Source: DATMTS01 sp035564555 (GTDB taxonomy: Bacteria; Actinomycetota; Actinomycetes; Actinomycetales; Microbacteriaceae). From it: a DNA stretch of 64,000 bases. This document shows positions 53,685 to 61,930 of this stretch, piece after piece. The notes below the pieces were generated by a model. That model was given only the letters and a program-made list of their open reading frames with translations. It ran no database searches and was not told the origin of the DNA. A program made the position numbers and the translations under genes. The stretch's first letter is position 1. Each line of letters starts with the position of its first letter. The DNA is taken from contig DATMTS010000014.1 in NCBI GenBank assembly GCA_035564555.1, positions 4,375-68,374 of the forward strand, in the 5' to 3' direction.

Positions 53685-54106
53685 GCCGGCCGGTCTTCGA
53701 CGAACTGAGCGTCGGCGACGTGGTGGCCGAGGGCGCCTACCCGATCACCCGCGATTCCCTGGTGCGCTATGCCGGGGCATCCGGAGACTTCAACCCGATC
53801 CATTACCGCGACGACGTTGCGGAGTCCGTCGGTCTGCCCGGGGTGCTCGCCCACGGAATGTTGACGATGGGAATAGCCGTACAGCCGGTGGTCGACTGGG
53901 TCGGCGACCCGTCACGCGTGGTGGACTACCAGGTGCGTTTCACGCGCCCGGTCGTCGTCGACGCGGCCGATGGTGCGCTGATCGTCGTGGTTGCAACGAT
54001 CGGCCGGCTCGACGAGGAGGCGCGTTCCGCACGCATCGATCTCACAGTCACCGCCGGTTCGGACACCGTGCTGGGCAAGGCCCAGGCACGCGTCGATCTC
54101 GCCTGA
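53681..54106 (+). CDS. MaoC-family dehydratase, second subunit (HadB-like)
   Basis: A 141-residue hot-dog protein with the catalytic segment YAGASGDFNPIHYRDDVAES (Asp and His of the hydratase dyad) and GVLAHGMLTMGI. This subunit carries the active site; the preceding one supplies the partner fold. Its TGA shares one base with the murB start (TGATG). Confidence 0.9.
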   Translation: MSRPVFDELSVGDVVAEGAYPITRDSLVRYAGASGDFNPIHYRDDVAESVGLPGVLAHGMLTMGIAVQPVVDWVGDPSRVVDYQVRFTRPVVVDAADGALIVVVATIGRLDEEARSARIDLTVTAGSDTVLGKAQARVDLA

Positions 54107-55296
54107 TGGCCGATCCGCGCTACGAAGAACCCGGCCGGAGCCTGGCCGAGCTGACGACGATCGGCGTCGGCGGCGAGCCTTATCGGATGCTGGAGGCAGC
54201 GACGGAGACCGAACTCGCCGCCGCCGCCACGACGGTCTTCGCGGGCGGTGACGCCTGGCTGCTGCTCGGTGGCGGATCGAACACCGTGGCATCCGACGAG
54301 CCGTTCGACGGCACCGTGATCCGGGTGATGACCCGGGGCATCGAGCAACTCGGTGCCGGTGACGGCCCCGACACGGTGCGGTTGCGCGTGCAGGCGGGCG
54401 AGTCGTGGGACGACCTCGTCGCGCTCGCGGTGGCCAACAGGTGGTCGGGCATCGAGGCGCTCAGCGGAATCCCCGGCTCGGTCGGGGCCGCGCCCGTGCA
54501 GAACATCGGCGCGTACGGGCAGGAGCTGTCATCGGTGCTCGTCGCGATCGACTTCATCGATGCGGCGACCGGGCAGCGGCGCCGCATCGAGGCCTCCGAG
54601 CTCGAGCTGGGCTATCGCACGTCGGTGCTCAAACGCGGGCTGGCGGGGGTGGTTCTCGCCGTGGAGCTCGATCTGGTGGCGCAACAGGATGTTCCGGGTG
54701 CGGCGCTGAGCGCTCCTGTCGTGTATCCCCAACTCGCCGACGCGCTCGGCGTCGCGCTCGGCACCAGCGTGTCGCTCGGCGAGCTGCGCCGCACCGTGCT
54801 GAGGCTGCGCGCATCGAAGGGAATGGTGCTGGATGCCGGTGACCCGGATTCGCGAAGCGCCGGCTCGTTCTTCACCAACCCGGTCGTCACGGAGCAGTTC
54901 GCCCGATCGTTGCCGGCTGAATCTCCGCGGTGGCCGTTCGGCTCGGACGAGCCCGATCTCGTCGCGGCGCTCGACGCGCCGAGCGCGGAACAGAGCGAAT
55001 CGGTGGGGCTGCTGGCGGCAGCGGCAGCGGCTCGCACCCGTCGGGCGGCGCAGAATCCGCGACTGGTGAAGCTGAGCGCGGCCTGGCTGATCGAGCACGT
55101 CGGAATCGGTCGAGGCTTCGCATTGCCCGATTCGGGTGCGGCGATCTCGAGCAAGCACACCCTCGCGATCGTGAACCGCGGCGACGCGAGCGCGCAAGAC
55201 ATCGCATCCCTTGCCGGCTATGTGCAGGCACGCGTGCAGTCCGAGTTCGGCGTGATGCTGCAACCGGAGCCGGTGCTCGTCGGACTCGACTTGTAG
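54106..55296 (+). CDS. murB: UDP-N-acetylmuramate dehydrogenase
   Basis: A 396-residue flavoenzyme that reduces UDP-GlcNAc-enolpyruvate to UDP-MurNAc in peptidoglycan synthesis. FAD-binding LLGGGSNTVAS and IEALSGIPGSVGAAPVQNIG are diagnostic, as is the late SAGSFFTNPVV with the catalytic Ser. The end VQSEFGVMLQPEPVLVG carries the conserved Glu. Coupled by TGATG to the dehydratase pair. Confidence 0.95.
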   Translation: MADPRYEEPGRSLAELTTIGVGGEPYRMLEAATETELAAAATTVFAGGDAWLLLGGGSNTVASDEPFDGTVIRVMTRGIEQLGAGDGPDTVRLRVQAGESWDDLVALAVANRWSGIEALSGIPGSVGAAPVQNIGAYGQELSSVLVAIDFIDAATGQRRRIEASELELGYRTSVLKRGLAGVVLAVELDLVAQQDVPGAALSAPVVYPQLADALGVALGTSVSLGELRRTVLRLRASKGMVLDAGDPDSRSAGSFFTNPVVTEQFARSLPAESPRWPFGSDEPDLVAALDAPSAEQSESVGLLAAAAAARTRRAAQNPRLVKLSAAWLIEHVGIGRGFALPDSGAAISSKHTLAIVNRGDASAQDIASLAGYVQARVQSEFGVMLQPEPVLVGLDL

Positions 55297-55304
55297 GCCG
55301 CGGG

Positions 55305-55691
55305 TCAGCCGGCCGAAGTGCGACGGTGCTGCGCTCGCCGGATCATCGACAACAGCGCCATCAGCAAGATGAAGGCGCCGAGCGCGATCAAGCCGATGAC
55401 CACGATTCCGGCAGGCGTCAGCGAGGCCGTCCAGGTCGCGAACGCCGACGCGTTGCGGGGGACCCAGACGATGGCCAGCAGGGCGACTCCGACGGCGATC
55501 ACGATGAGGCCCCAGGCGATCGCACCCGATCTCACGCGGGGCCGCGGAACGACGGATGCGGCGTCGGTGGCGGACTCGGGGAAGGTCTGCTCGCCGGGAC
55601 GAAGCTCGGTCTGCTCGCCGGGACCACCCGGCTCACCGGCACGGAGCTCCCCGGGCTGCGGTTCGGCTTGCTCGTTCGTTTCGTATGACAC
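55305..55691 (-). CDS. Small membrane protein, hypothetical
   Basis: A 128-residue protein with an acidic, Pro/Glu-rich cytoplasmic N-terminus and two hydrophobic helices (WGLIVIAVGVALLAIVWVP; GIVVIGLIALGAFILLMALL). GTG start with AGGAGA. It lies 11 bp after the PspC-domain gene on the same strand and probably works with it in envelope stress. Confidence 0.75.
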   Translation of the reverse strand: MSYETNEQAEPQPGELRAGEPGGPGEQTELRPGEQTFPESATDAASVVPRPRVRSGAIAWGLIVIAVGVALLAIVWVPRNASAFATWTASLTPAGIVVIGLIALGAFILLMALLSMIRRAQHRRTSAG

Positions 55692-55702
55692 AGGGTCTCC
55701 TT

Positions 55703-56845
55703 CTAGTTGCCGGGGGAGGACGCGGCCGGAATCTGCATCGCCGACGCGGACGGGGTCGACGACACGTGCGGCGGAGCCAGCAGCGCGCACGCGATGCTCG
55801 CGGCCACCAGAAGGATCCCGATGAAGCTCAGGAACCCGCTGCGCCGTCGCACGGCTCCTGCCACGACGATCGAGGACCCGATGACCACGGTCGCCGCCGC
55901 GACCCCGATGGCGGCGGCGAACCGGGAGGTCTCATCGGAGCCGAGCGCGAGCGCCGAGGCTGCTCCGGACGCCACCAGTGCGATTCCCAGGGCGATTCCG
56001 ACGTAGCCGGCACTGGTGCGAGGATTCGCCAGACGGCGCCGGCGTCGTGCCTGCTCCGCCTGTTCCGTGAGCTCCCGGGCACGGGCGCGGGACTCCGCGG
56101 CGCGTTGCTGCCGCACCGCCCGCTCGTCTGCGGCCTGCCGAGCCCGCCACGCCGCGTGCTCGGCCTTCCACGCTTCCTGCCGAGCACGCCATGCGGTCAG
56201 TTCGTCGGCAGTGGCAGAGGCACCCGGGGTGGCGGGCGCCGCTGGCTCGCCCGCCGACGGCATCGCACCGTAACCCGGGGTGGGCGTGCCACTGAACCAG
56301 GAGGTGCGGGCGGGTGCGGCTGCGCTCGGAGCCGGGTGGCTCGGGGTCCGCGACGCCGAGTCGTCGGAGGTGAAGCGCCCGCTGCGCGCAGCCCAGATCA
56401 CCACCCCCACGATGACCGCGATGATGATGAGGGTCCACAAGGTGCGACCGAGCGAGGCGAGAACGGATCCGTCACCCCAGAACTGCCCGCCCGCCCACCA
56501 GAAGCCTTGGGCGAACGGCAGCAGCGAGAACAGCACGAGCACGGCGATGCCGATCAGAGCGGGTTCGAGCCTCCCAGCGATCATCCGTTCCAGGTGGATG
56601 TCGCCGTCGGCGTCGGGCAGCAGCAGCCAACCGGCCGCGTAGAGCAGAAGGGCCGGGCCCCCCAGCACCGCGATCACCACCACGATCCCGCGCACGATCA
56701 GCGGGTCGATGCCGAGCCGTGCGGCCACTCCGCCGCACACGCCACCCAGCCAGCCGTTTGCACGCACGATGCCGAGGCCGCGCATCAAGCCGAAGAAACG
56801 GGCCGAACCTGCGGCGGGAGGGGGTGAAGTGGTGTCGTCTGCCAT
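55703..56845 (-). CDS. PspC-domain membrane protein
   Basis: A 380-residue protein. The N-terminal PspC domain is evident (GWLGGVCGGVAARLGIDPLI; LLYAAGWLLLPD). After two more helices there is a long charged, Ala/Arg-rich coiled region (about 195-285), then three helices. It diverges from a kinase that also begins with a PspC domain, so the two may interact in sensing membrane damage. Start MADDTTSP at 56845; the frame further up overlaps the promoter. Confidence 0.88.
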   Translation of the reverse strand: MADDTTSPPPAAGSARFFGLMRGLGIVRANGWLGGVCGGVAARLGIDPLIVRGIVVVIAVLGGPALLLYAAGWLLLPDADGDIHLERMIAGRLEPALIGIAVLVLFSLLPFAQGFWWAGGQFWGDGSVLASLGRTLWTLIIIAVIVGVVIWAARSGRFTSDDSASRTPSHPAPSAAAPARTSWFSGTPTPGYGAMPSAGEPAAPATPGASATADELTAWRARQEAWKAEHAAWRARQAADERAVRQQRAAESRARARELTEQAEQARRRRRLANPRTSAGYVGIALGIALVASGAASALALGSDETSRFAAAIGVAAATVVIGSSIVVAGAVRRRSGFLSFIGILLVAASIACALLAPPHVSSTPSASAMQIPAASSPGN

Positions 56846-56958
56846 GTTCCGATCGTGGCGTGCCGTTGACCGCGTGCGCCATGGGGGACTCCCCTGACCA
56901 GCCCCTGATTCTCCACCCGGCCGGGCCGGGTGGAACGCGAAGGTGATTGGATGCTGAT

Positions 56959-58155
56959 GTGTCCTCACCCCCTGTGCCTCCCGTACGTGCGCCCCTGTTG
57001 CGCCCTCGGGACTGCGTGCTCGGCGGCGTCTGCACCGCCGTGGCCCGGCATCTGGGGTGGAGCGTCGGCACGACGCGCTGGGTCGCTGTCGCGCTCACCT
57101 GCTGCGGCGGAGCCGGCGGGTTGCTCTACCTGTGGCTCTGGGCGCTGACCCCGCTGGAACCGGGAGCGGATGGGGCGCCCGATCGGATGCATCGAAGAGT
57201 CGCCGTGCCGTGGGTGCTGTTCGCGGTGGCGGCCGCCTGCGCGGTCGCCGTGCTCGGCGGCGGTTGGCTGCCGGTTACCGGCGGCAGCGCGGGCACGCTG
57301 TCGATGCTGATCCTCGTGATGGTCGTGTGCGCCGTCGGCGCGGTCGGTTGGGACCAGTTGATCGATGCCGCACCCGCGCCGCGACTCGATCGAGGTGCGG
57401 CAGTGATGCGGGTGCTCGCAGGCGGTGTGCTGGTGGCGGTGAGCGTTCTCGCGCCGACGATCTGGGGCGCTCGCGCCACGGGGTTCGCGTGGGCGTTGTT
57501 CGGCGTCACGCTGCTCGCCGGCGTCGCCGTGCTCGCCGGGCCGTGGGCGCTGCGGCTGTGGAAGGAACTGATCGCCGAGCGCACCGCGCGGGTGCGCGAG
57601 GAACAACGTGCCGAGATCGCCGCGCACCTGCACGACTCGGTGCTGCAGACGCTGGCGTTGATCCAGACCCGGGCCGGTGCATCCAGCGAGGTGGCGCGCA
57701 TCGCGCGGGCGCAGGAGCGCGAGCTGCGCGAATGGCTGTACGCCGGATCCGGCACGGCCGATAGCGATCTGGCCACCGAACTGCGCGACTTCGCGGCGGC
57801 TCTCGAGCTGGATTTCGCGGTGCGCATCGAGGTGGTCACGGTGGGAGAGACGCCGGAGCGATCCGGGGGCGAGATCGCAGCCGCCGCCCGTGAGGCGATG
57901 CTGAACGCCGCCCGACATGCCGGTGGCGAGGTGTCGGTCTACATCGAAGGTGCGCCCGCCGTCGTCGACGTGTTCGTTCGGGATCGCGGGCCGGGGTTCA
58001 CCATCGAGCGTGTTCCGGAGGATCGGCTCGGTGTGCGAGAGTCGATCCTGGGCAGGATGCGCCGCGCGGGCGGCACGGCCACGGTCGGCCCCGGCGCCGG
58101 GGCCGGCACCGAAGTGCACCTGCACCTGGAGCGCGGAGAGGGAACGAGCGCATGA
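56959..58155 (+). CDS. PspC-domain sensor histidine kinase (NarL-partner type)
   Basis: About 398 residues. N-terminal PspC domain (LRPRDCVLGGVCTAVARHLG), about five hydrophobic helices to residue 190, then a HisKA_3 domain with the phosphoacceptor His in HLHDSVLQTLALIQ and an ATPase domain (REAMLNAARHAG; DRGPGF). Start GTG 56959; a TTG four codons earlier is an alternative. Overlaps the response regulator by four bases. Confidence 0.88.
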   Translation: MSSPPVPPVRAPLLRPRDCVLGGVCTAVARHLGWSVGTTRWVAVALTCCGGAGGLLYLWLWALTPLEPGADGAPDRMHRRVAVPWVLFAVAAACAVAVLGGGWLPVTGGSAGTLSMLILVMVVCAVGAVGWDQLIDAAPAPRLDRGAAVMRVLAGGVLVAVSVLAPTIWGARATGFAWALFGVTLLAGVAVLAGPWALRLWKELIAERTARVREEQRAEIAAHLHDSVLQTLALIQTRAGASSEVARIARAQERELREWLYAGSGTADSDLATELRDFAAALELDFAVRIEVVTVGETPERSGGEIAAAAREAMLNAARHAGGEVSVYIEGAPAVVDVFVRDRGPGFTIERVPEDRLGVRESILGRMRRAGGTATVGPGAGAGTEVHLHLERGEGTSA

Positions 58156-58880
58156 CTCCCGACACGAGTGGTCCTCCGGAAGCGGAGCCGCCGGCATCCG
58201 ACGCCGCGGCATCCGGTCTCGCGGCATCGACCTCGGTGACCGTCGTCATCGTGGACGACCACTCGATCTTCCGTTCGGGTCTGCGCGCCGATCTCGACGA
58301 CCGCATCGGTGTGGTCGCGGAGGCGGGCGACGTCGACAGCGCAGTCGGGGCGATCCTCGAGCATCGCCCGCACGTCGTGCTGTTGGATGTGCACCTGCCA
58401 GGCGGATCGGACGGCGGCGGAGCCGAGGTCGTTCGACGGGCCTCGCCCTCGTGCCCGCAGACGCGGTTTCTTGCGCTCAGCGTCTCCGACTCGGCCGAGG
58501 ATGTCGTCGGTGTGATCCGTGCCGGAGCGCGCGGCTACATCACCAAGGGCAGCTCGGGAGACGAGGTGAGCCGGGCGGTGCTCGCGGTCGCCGACGGCGA
58601 CGCGGTCTTCTCACCGCGACTCGCGGGCTTCGTGCTGGATGCCTTCGGCGCGGCGGCGGGAGAACAGGCGGTGGCATCAGACGAACTCGACCGCCTCTCG
58701 GCGCGCGAGCGTGAGGTGATGAGGCTGATCGCCCGGGGCTATTCGTACAAGGAGGTGGCGGCCGACCTCTTCATCTCGATCAAGACGGTGGAGACGCACG
58801 TGTCGGCGGTGCTGCGCAAGCTGCAGCTCTCCTCACGCCACGAACTGACCGCGTGGGCATTGGCGCGCCGCCTGCTCTGA
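58152..58880 (+). CDS. NarL/LuxR-family response regulator
   Basis: A 242-residue regulator, partner of the PspC kinase. After an Ala-rich leader of about 25 residues the receiver begins (VTVVIVDDHSIFRSGL), with phosphoacceptor Asp in VVLLDVHLPGG and Lys in GYITKGSSG. The C-terminal LuxR HTH is LSAREREVMRLIARGYSYKE followed by SIKTVETHVSAVLRKL. Confidence 0.92.
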   Translation: MTPDTSGPPEAEPPASDAAASGLAASTSVTVVIVDDHSIFRSGLRADLDDRIGVVAEAGDVDSAVGAILEHRPHVVLLDVHLPGGSDGGGAEVVRRASPSCPQTRFLALSVSDSAEDVVGVIRAGARGYITKGSSGDEVSRAVLAVADGDAVFSPRLAGFVLDAFGAAAGEQAVASDELDRLSAREREVMRLIARGYSYKEVAADLFISIKTVETHVSAVLRKLQLSSRHELTAWALARRLL

Positions 58881-58916
58881 GGTCGCTGTGCGCCGTTTCG
58901 GCGGCCGGCGCTCAGC

Positions 58917-58945
58917 TTTACACCGGCCCGAGCCTCACCTACACT
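58917..58945 (+). promoter_or_regulatory. Candidate promoter of the tRNA-Trp/secE transcript
   Basis: TTTACA, 17 bases, TACACT, about 110 bp before the tRNA. Good match and ideal spacing. The 174-bp gap 58881-59054 has no gene. Confidence 0.45.
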
Positions 58946-59054
58946 TGACCGAGGTTGCTGAAGTCAGCCAAGCTTTTTTGCGCCCATTTTCATCCCGACC
59001 AGCAGATCGCCGGGATGGAATGCGTCGCCGAACAGCCGCAGAATTCATCACCGT

Positions 59055-59127
59055 AGGGCGGTGGCTCAATTGGTAGAGCAGCGGTCTCCAAAACCGCAGG
59101 TTGCAGGTTCGAGTCCTGTCCGCCCTG
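59055..59127 (+). tRNA. tRNA-Trp (CCA)
   Basis: A complete cloverleaf of 73 nt. Acceptor AGGGCGG pairs with CCGCCCT, the anticodon stem GCGGT/ACCGC encloses CTCCAAA with anticodon CCA, and the T arm has GGTTCGAGTCC. CCA is not encoded. It precedes secE, the usual position in actinobacteria. Confidence 0.97.
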
Positions 59128-59169
59128 CAAGTCGGTGCTGACGCACCGGCCCACGAAAGGTGTAACAAG

Positions 59170-59448
59170 GTGGCCCGAAAAGTTATCGACGAGCCGAGCG
59201 AGGACGTCGTCGCCAACGCGAAGAAGGATCGCGCGGCTCGCCGCAACCCCTTCGCTCGGATCGCCCTGTTCATCCAACAGGTCATCAACGAGCTGAAGAA
59301 GGTCGTCACACCGACCCGCAAGGAACTGCTGAGCTACACGGGCGTCGTCCTGGTCTTCGTGATCGTGATGATGGCGATCGTGTTCGGGCTGGACCAACTG
59401 TTCAGCTGGCTCGTGATCCTGGTCTTCGGTTCCTCTTCCGGTTCCTGA
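59170..59448 (+). CDS. secE: Preprotein translocase subunit SecE
   Basis: A 92-residue membrane protein of the Sec translocon. The amphipathic helix FIQQVINELKKVVTPTRKEL is the family signature, followed by one transmembrane helix. GTG start at 59170, AAAGGTG upstream. Confidence 0.96.
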   Translation: MARKVIDEPSEDVVANAKKDRAARRNPFARIALFIQQVINELKKVVTPTRKELLSYTGVVLVFVIVMMAIVFGLDQLFSWLVILVFGSSSGS

Positions 59449-59525
59449 GGCGAATGGATGCGCGCCGAACCGGCGCGGAGTTCGCGGGTCACGACCCGTT
59501 ACGACAAGAAATGGAATGGTATTCA

Positions 59526-60476
59526 GTGTCTGAGAGAGACCGCGACGACGTCGACTGGGGAACAGCCGCCGAGCAGTCGGCAGAGGACGACGAAGCGCAG
59601 GAGGGCAACGTGCTGAAGTCGGCCGAGCAGTCGGTCAACCCCGCCGAGCGCGGAGCGCTGCACGTCGTCGCAGCCGACGGTTCCGACATCGACCTCGATG
59701 CGATGCTCGACGCGATGGCCGAGGCGAACGACCCCGAGGCCGATGCCGTGGTCGACGATGCGCTCGAGATCGACTCGGCACAAGAGGCCGAGGCCGCGGT
59801 CGAGGCAGTCGAAGACGAAGAATCCACACCCGTCGAAGACGAAGAAGAGACACCGACCGACCCCTACGACGAGTTCCGCGCCGAGCTGCGCGCGAAGCCC
59901 GGCAAGTGGTACGTCATCCACTCCTACGCGGGTTTCGAACGCCGGGTCAAGTCGAACATCGAGAACCGCATGGTGTCGATGTCGATGGAGGACTACATCT
60001 TCGAGGTCCAGGTGCCGATGGAAGATGTGGTGGAGATCAAGAACGGCCAGCGCAAGATGGTCACCAGGGTGCGCATCCCGGGCTATGTGCTGGTGCGGAT
60101 GGATCTCAACGAAGACAGCTGGTCGGTCGTGCGCCACACTCCCGGTGTCACCGGGTTCGTCGGCAACGCCCACAACCCCACCCCGCTGCGCTTCGAAGAG
60201 GCCTTCAACATGTTGAAGAGCCTCGTTCAGATCGAGCCGGTCGCAGCGGGCAAGGGCGCGTCGGGCAAGGGCGCCAGGTCGACGGCTCGCGTCATCCCGG
60301 CCGAGATCGATTTCGAGATCGGCGAGACCATTACGATCAAGGAAGGCTCGTTCGCCGGGCTGCCCGGTTCGATCAGCGAGATCAAGCCGGAGAGCGGCAA
60401 GCTCACCGTGCTCGTATCGCTGTTCGAGCGTGAAACCCCCGTCGAGTTGAGCTTCGACCAGGTGACGAAGCTCTAG
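59526..60476 (+). CDS. nusG: Transcription termination/antitermination protein NusG
   Basis: A 316-residue NusG with an acidic N-terminal extension of about 120 residues that is usual in actinobacteria. The NGN domain follows (KWYVIHSYAGFERRVKSNIE; PGYVLVRMDL), then the KOW domain (GSFAGLPGSISEI). It links RNA polymerase with Rho and the ribosome. The start is probably the GTG at 59526; an ATG at 59511 is possible. Confidence 0.95.
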   Translation: MSERDRDDVDWGTAAEQSAEDDEAQEGNVLKSAEQSVNPAERGALHVVAADGSDIDLDAMLDAMAEANDPEADAVVDDALEIDSAQEAEAAVEAVEDEESTPVEDEEETPTDPYDEFRAELRAKPGKWYVIHSYAGFERRVKSNIENRMVSMSMEDYIFEVQVPMEDVVEIKNGQRKMVTRVRIPGYVLVRMDLNEDSWSVVRHTPGVTGFVGNAHNPTPLRFEEAFNMLKSLVQIEPVAAGKGASGKGARSTARVIPAEIDFEIGETITIKEGSFAGLPGSISEIKPESGKLTVLVSLFERETPVELSFDQVTKL

Positions 60477-60527
60477 CTCCCGCTGGTCAGCGGAACAAAA
60501 GCCACCGCCGTCGACAGACGCGCGGGA

Positions 60528-60550
60528 GAGCATCCGAGAGCCGGATGCTC
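60528..60550 (+). promoter_or_regulatory. Leader hairpin before rplK
   Basis: GAGCATCC, seven bases, GGATGCTC, ending 19 bp before the rplK start. In many bacteria L1 represses its own operon by binding the leader of the L11 mRNA; this hairpin is a candidate site. Confidence 0.35.
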
Positions 60551-60569
60551 GACATGAAAGAGAGAAAGA

Positions 60570-60998
60570 ATGGCCCCGAAAAAGAAGGTCACAGGTCTGA
60601 TCAAGCTTCAGATCAAGGCCGGCGCAGCCAACCCCGCCCCGCCCATCGGCCCGGCGCTCGGTCAGCACGGCGTCAACATCATGGAGTTCTGCAAGGCCTA
60701 CAACGCCGCGACCGAGTCGCAGCGCGGCAACGTCATCCCGGTCGAGATCACGGTGTACGAGGATCGCTCGTTCACCTTCGTGCTGAAGACCCCGCCGGCG
60801 GCCGAGCTCATCAAGAAAGCGGCCGGCGTCGCCAAGGGCTCCGGCGTTCCGCACACCACCAAGGTCGGCAAGCTGTCGCAGGACCAGGTGCGTTCGATCG
60901 CCGAGCAGAAGATGGCCGATCTGAACGCGAACGACCTGGATGCTGCATCCAAGATCATCGCAGGCACCGCCCGCTCCATGGGCATCACGGTCGAGTAG
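60570..60998 (+). CDS. rplK: 50S ribosomal protein L11
   Basis: A 142-residue protein of the GTPase-associated centre of the ribosome. KLQIKAGAANPAPPIGPALG and the C-terminal rRNA-binding part (AGTARSMGITVE) are fully conserved. AGAGAGAAAG precedes the ATG. Confidence 0.98.
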   Translation: MAPKKKVTGLIKLQIKAGAANPAPPIGPALGQHGVNIMEFCKAYNAATESQRGNVIPVEITVYEDRSFTFVLKTPPAAELIKKAAGVAKGSGVPHTTKVGKLSQDQVRSIAEQKMADLNANDLDAASKIIAGTARSMGITVE

Positions 60999-61015
60999 GA
61001 AAGGTAGGACCAGAC

Positions 61016-61705
61016 ATGGCACAGAAGTCCAAGGCCTACCGGGCCGCCGCCGCCAAGATCGAAGACGGCAAGTACTACACCCCCGAAGAGGCGGTCGTGC
61101 TCGCACGTGAGACCGGCTCCGCGAAGTTCAACTCGACGGTGGAGGTCGCGCTGAAGCTGGGCGTCGACCCCCGCAAGGCCGACCAGATGGTGCGCGGCAC
61201 CGTCATCCTTCCGCACGGCACGGGCAAGACCGCCCGCGTCATCGTGTTCGCAACCGGCCCCGCCGCCGAAGCCGCAATCGCGGCCGGTGCCGACGAGGTC
61301 GGTGGCGATGAGCTCATCGCCCGCGTCGCCGATGGCTGGACCGCCTTCGACGCGGCCGTCTCCACGCCTGAGCTCATGGGCAAGGTCGGCCGTCTCGGCA
61401 AGGTGCTCGGCCCGCGCGGCCTGATGCCGAACCCGAAGACCGGTACCGTGACGCCGGACGTCGCACGCGCCGTCTCCGACATCAAGGGCGGCAAGATCGA
61501 GTTCCGCGTCGACAAGCACGCCAACGTGCACTTCGTCGTGGGCAAGGCCGGGTTCACCCCCGAGCAGCTTCAGGAGAACCTGAGGGTCGCGCTCGAGGAG
61601 ATCATGCGTCTGAAGCCGTCTGCCTCGAAGGGGCGTTACGTGCAGAAGGGCGCCGTGTCGACCACGTTCGGTCCCGGCATCCCGCTGGACGTCAACGCGA
61701 TCTAG
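61016..61705 (+). CDS. rplA: 50S ribosomal protein L1
   Basis: A 229-residue L1 stalk protein. LGPRGLMPNPKTGTVTPDVA is the family signature. AAAGGTAGG precedes the ATG, 17 bp after rplK. It may also repress translation of this operon. Confidence 0.98.
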   Translation: MAQKSKAYRAAAAKIEDGKYYTPEEAVVLARETGSAKFNSTVEVALKLGVDPRKADQMVRGTVILPHGTGKTARVIVFATGPAAEAAIAAGADEVGGDELIARVADGWTAFDAAVSTPELMGKVGRLGKVLGPRGLMPNPKTGTVTPDVARAVSDIKGGKIEFRVDKHANVHFVVGKAGFTPEQLQENLRVALEEIMRLKPSASKGRYVQKGAVSTTFGPGIPLDVNAI

Positions 61706-61715
61706 TCGGTCTCAA

Positions 61716-61751
61716 CACGAAGGGCCCCGTCGTACGGCGGGGCCCTTCGTG
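61716..61751 (+). terminator. Terminator of the rplKA operon
   Basis: CACGAAGGGCCCCG, 8 bases, CGGGGCCCTTCGTG: 14 perfect pairs, 10 bp after rplA. It has no long T-run but is very stable. Confidence 0.85.
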
Positions 61752-61930
61752 CGCTCTCATCGCCCCAGCGCGGCCTTCTTCATCCCGTGTGCGGCGCGTT
61801 GTTCAGGTGAGTTTCACTCGCCTCATGTGGCCTCTTGTGGTCACTTCGATCCCGGGTCTAGTCTCCGAACCGTGCGCCGCGAAAACATCGCAGGTGCACG
61901 GCACGATGATGAACCCCGGAGGAGAACTGC

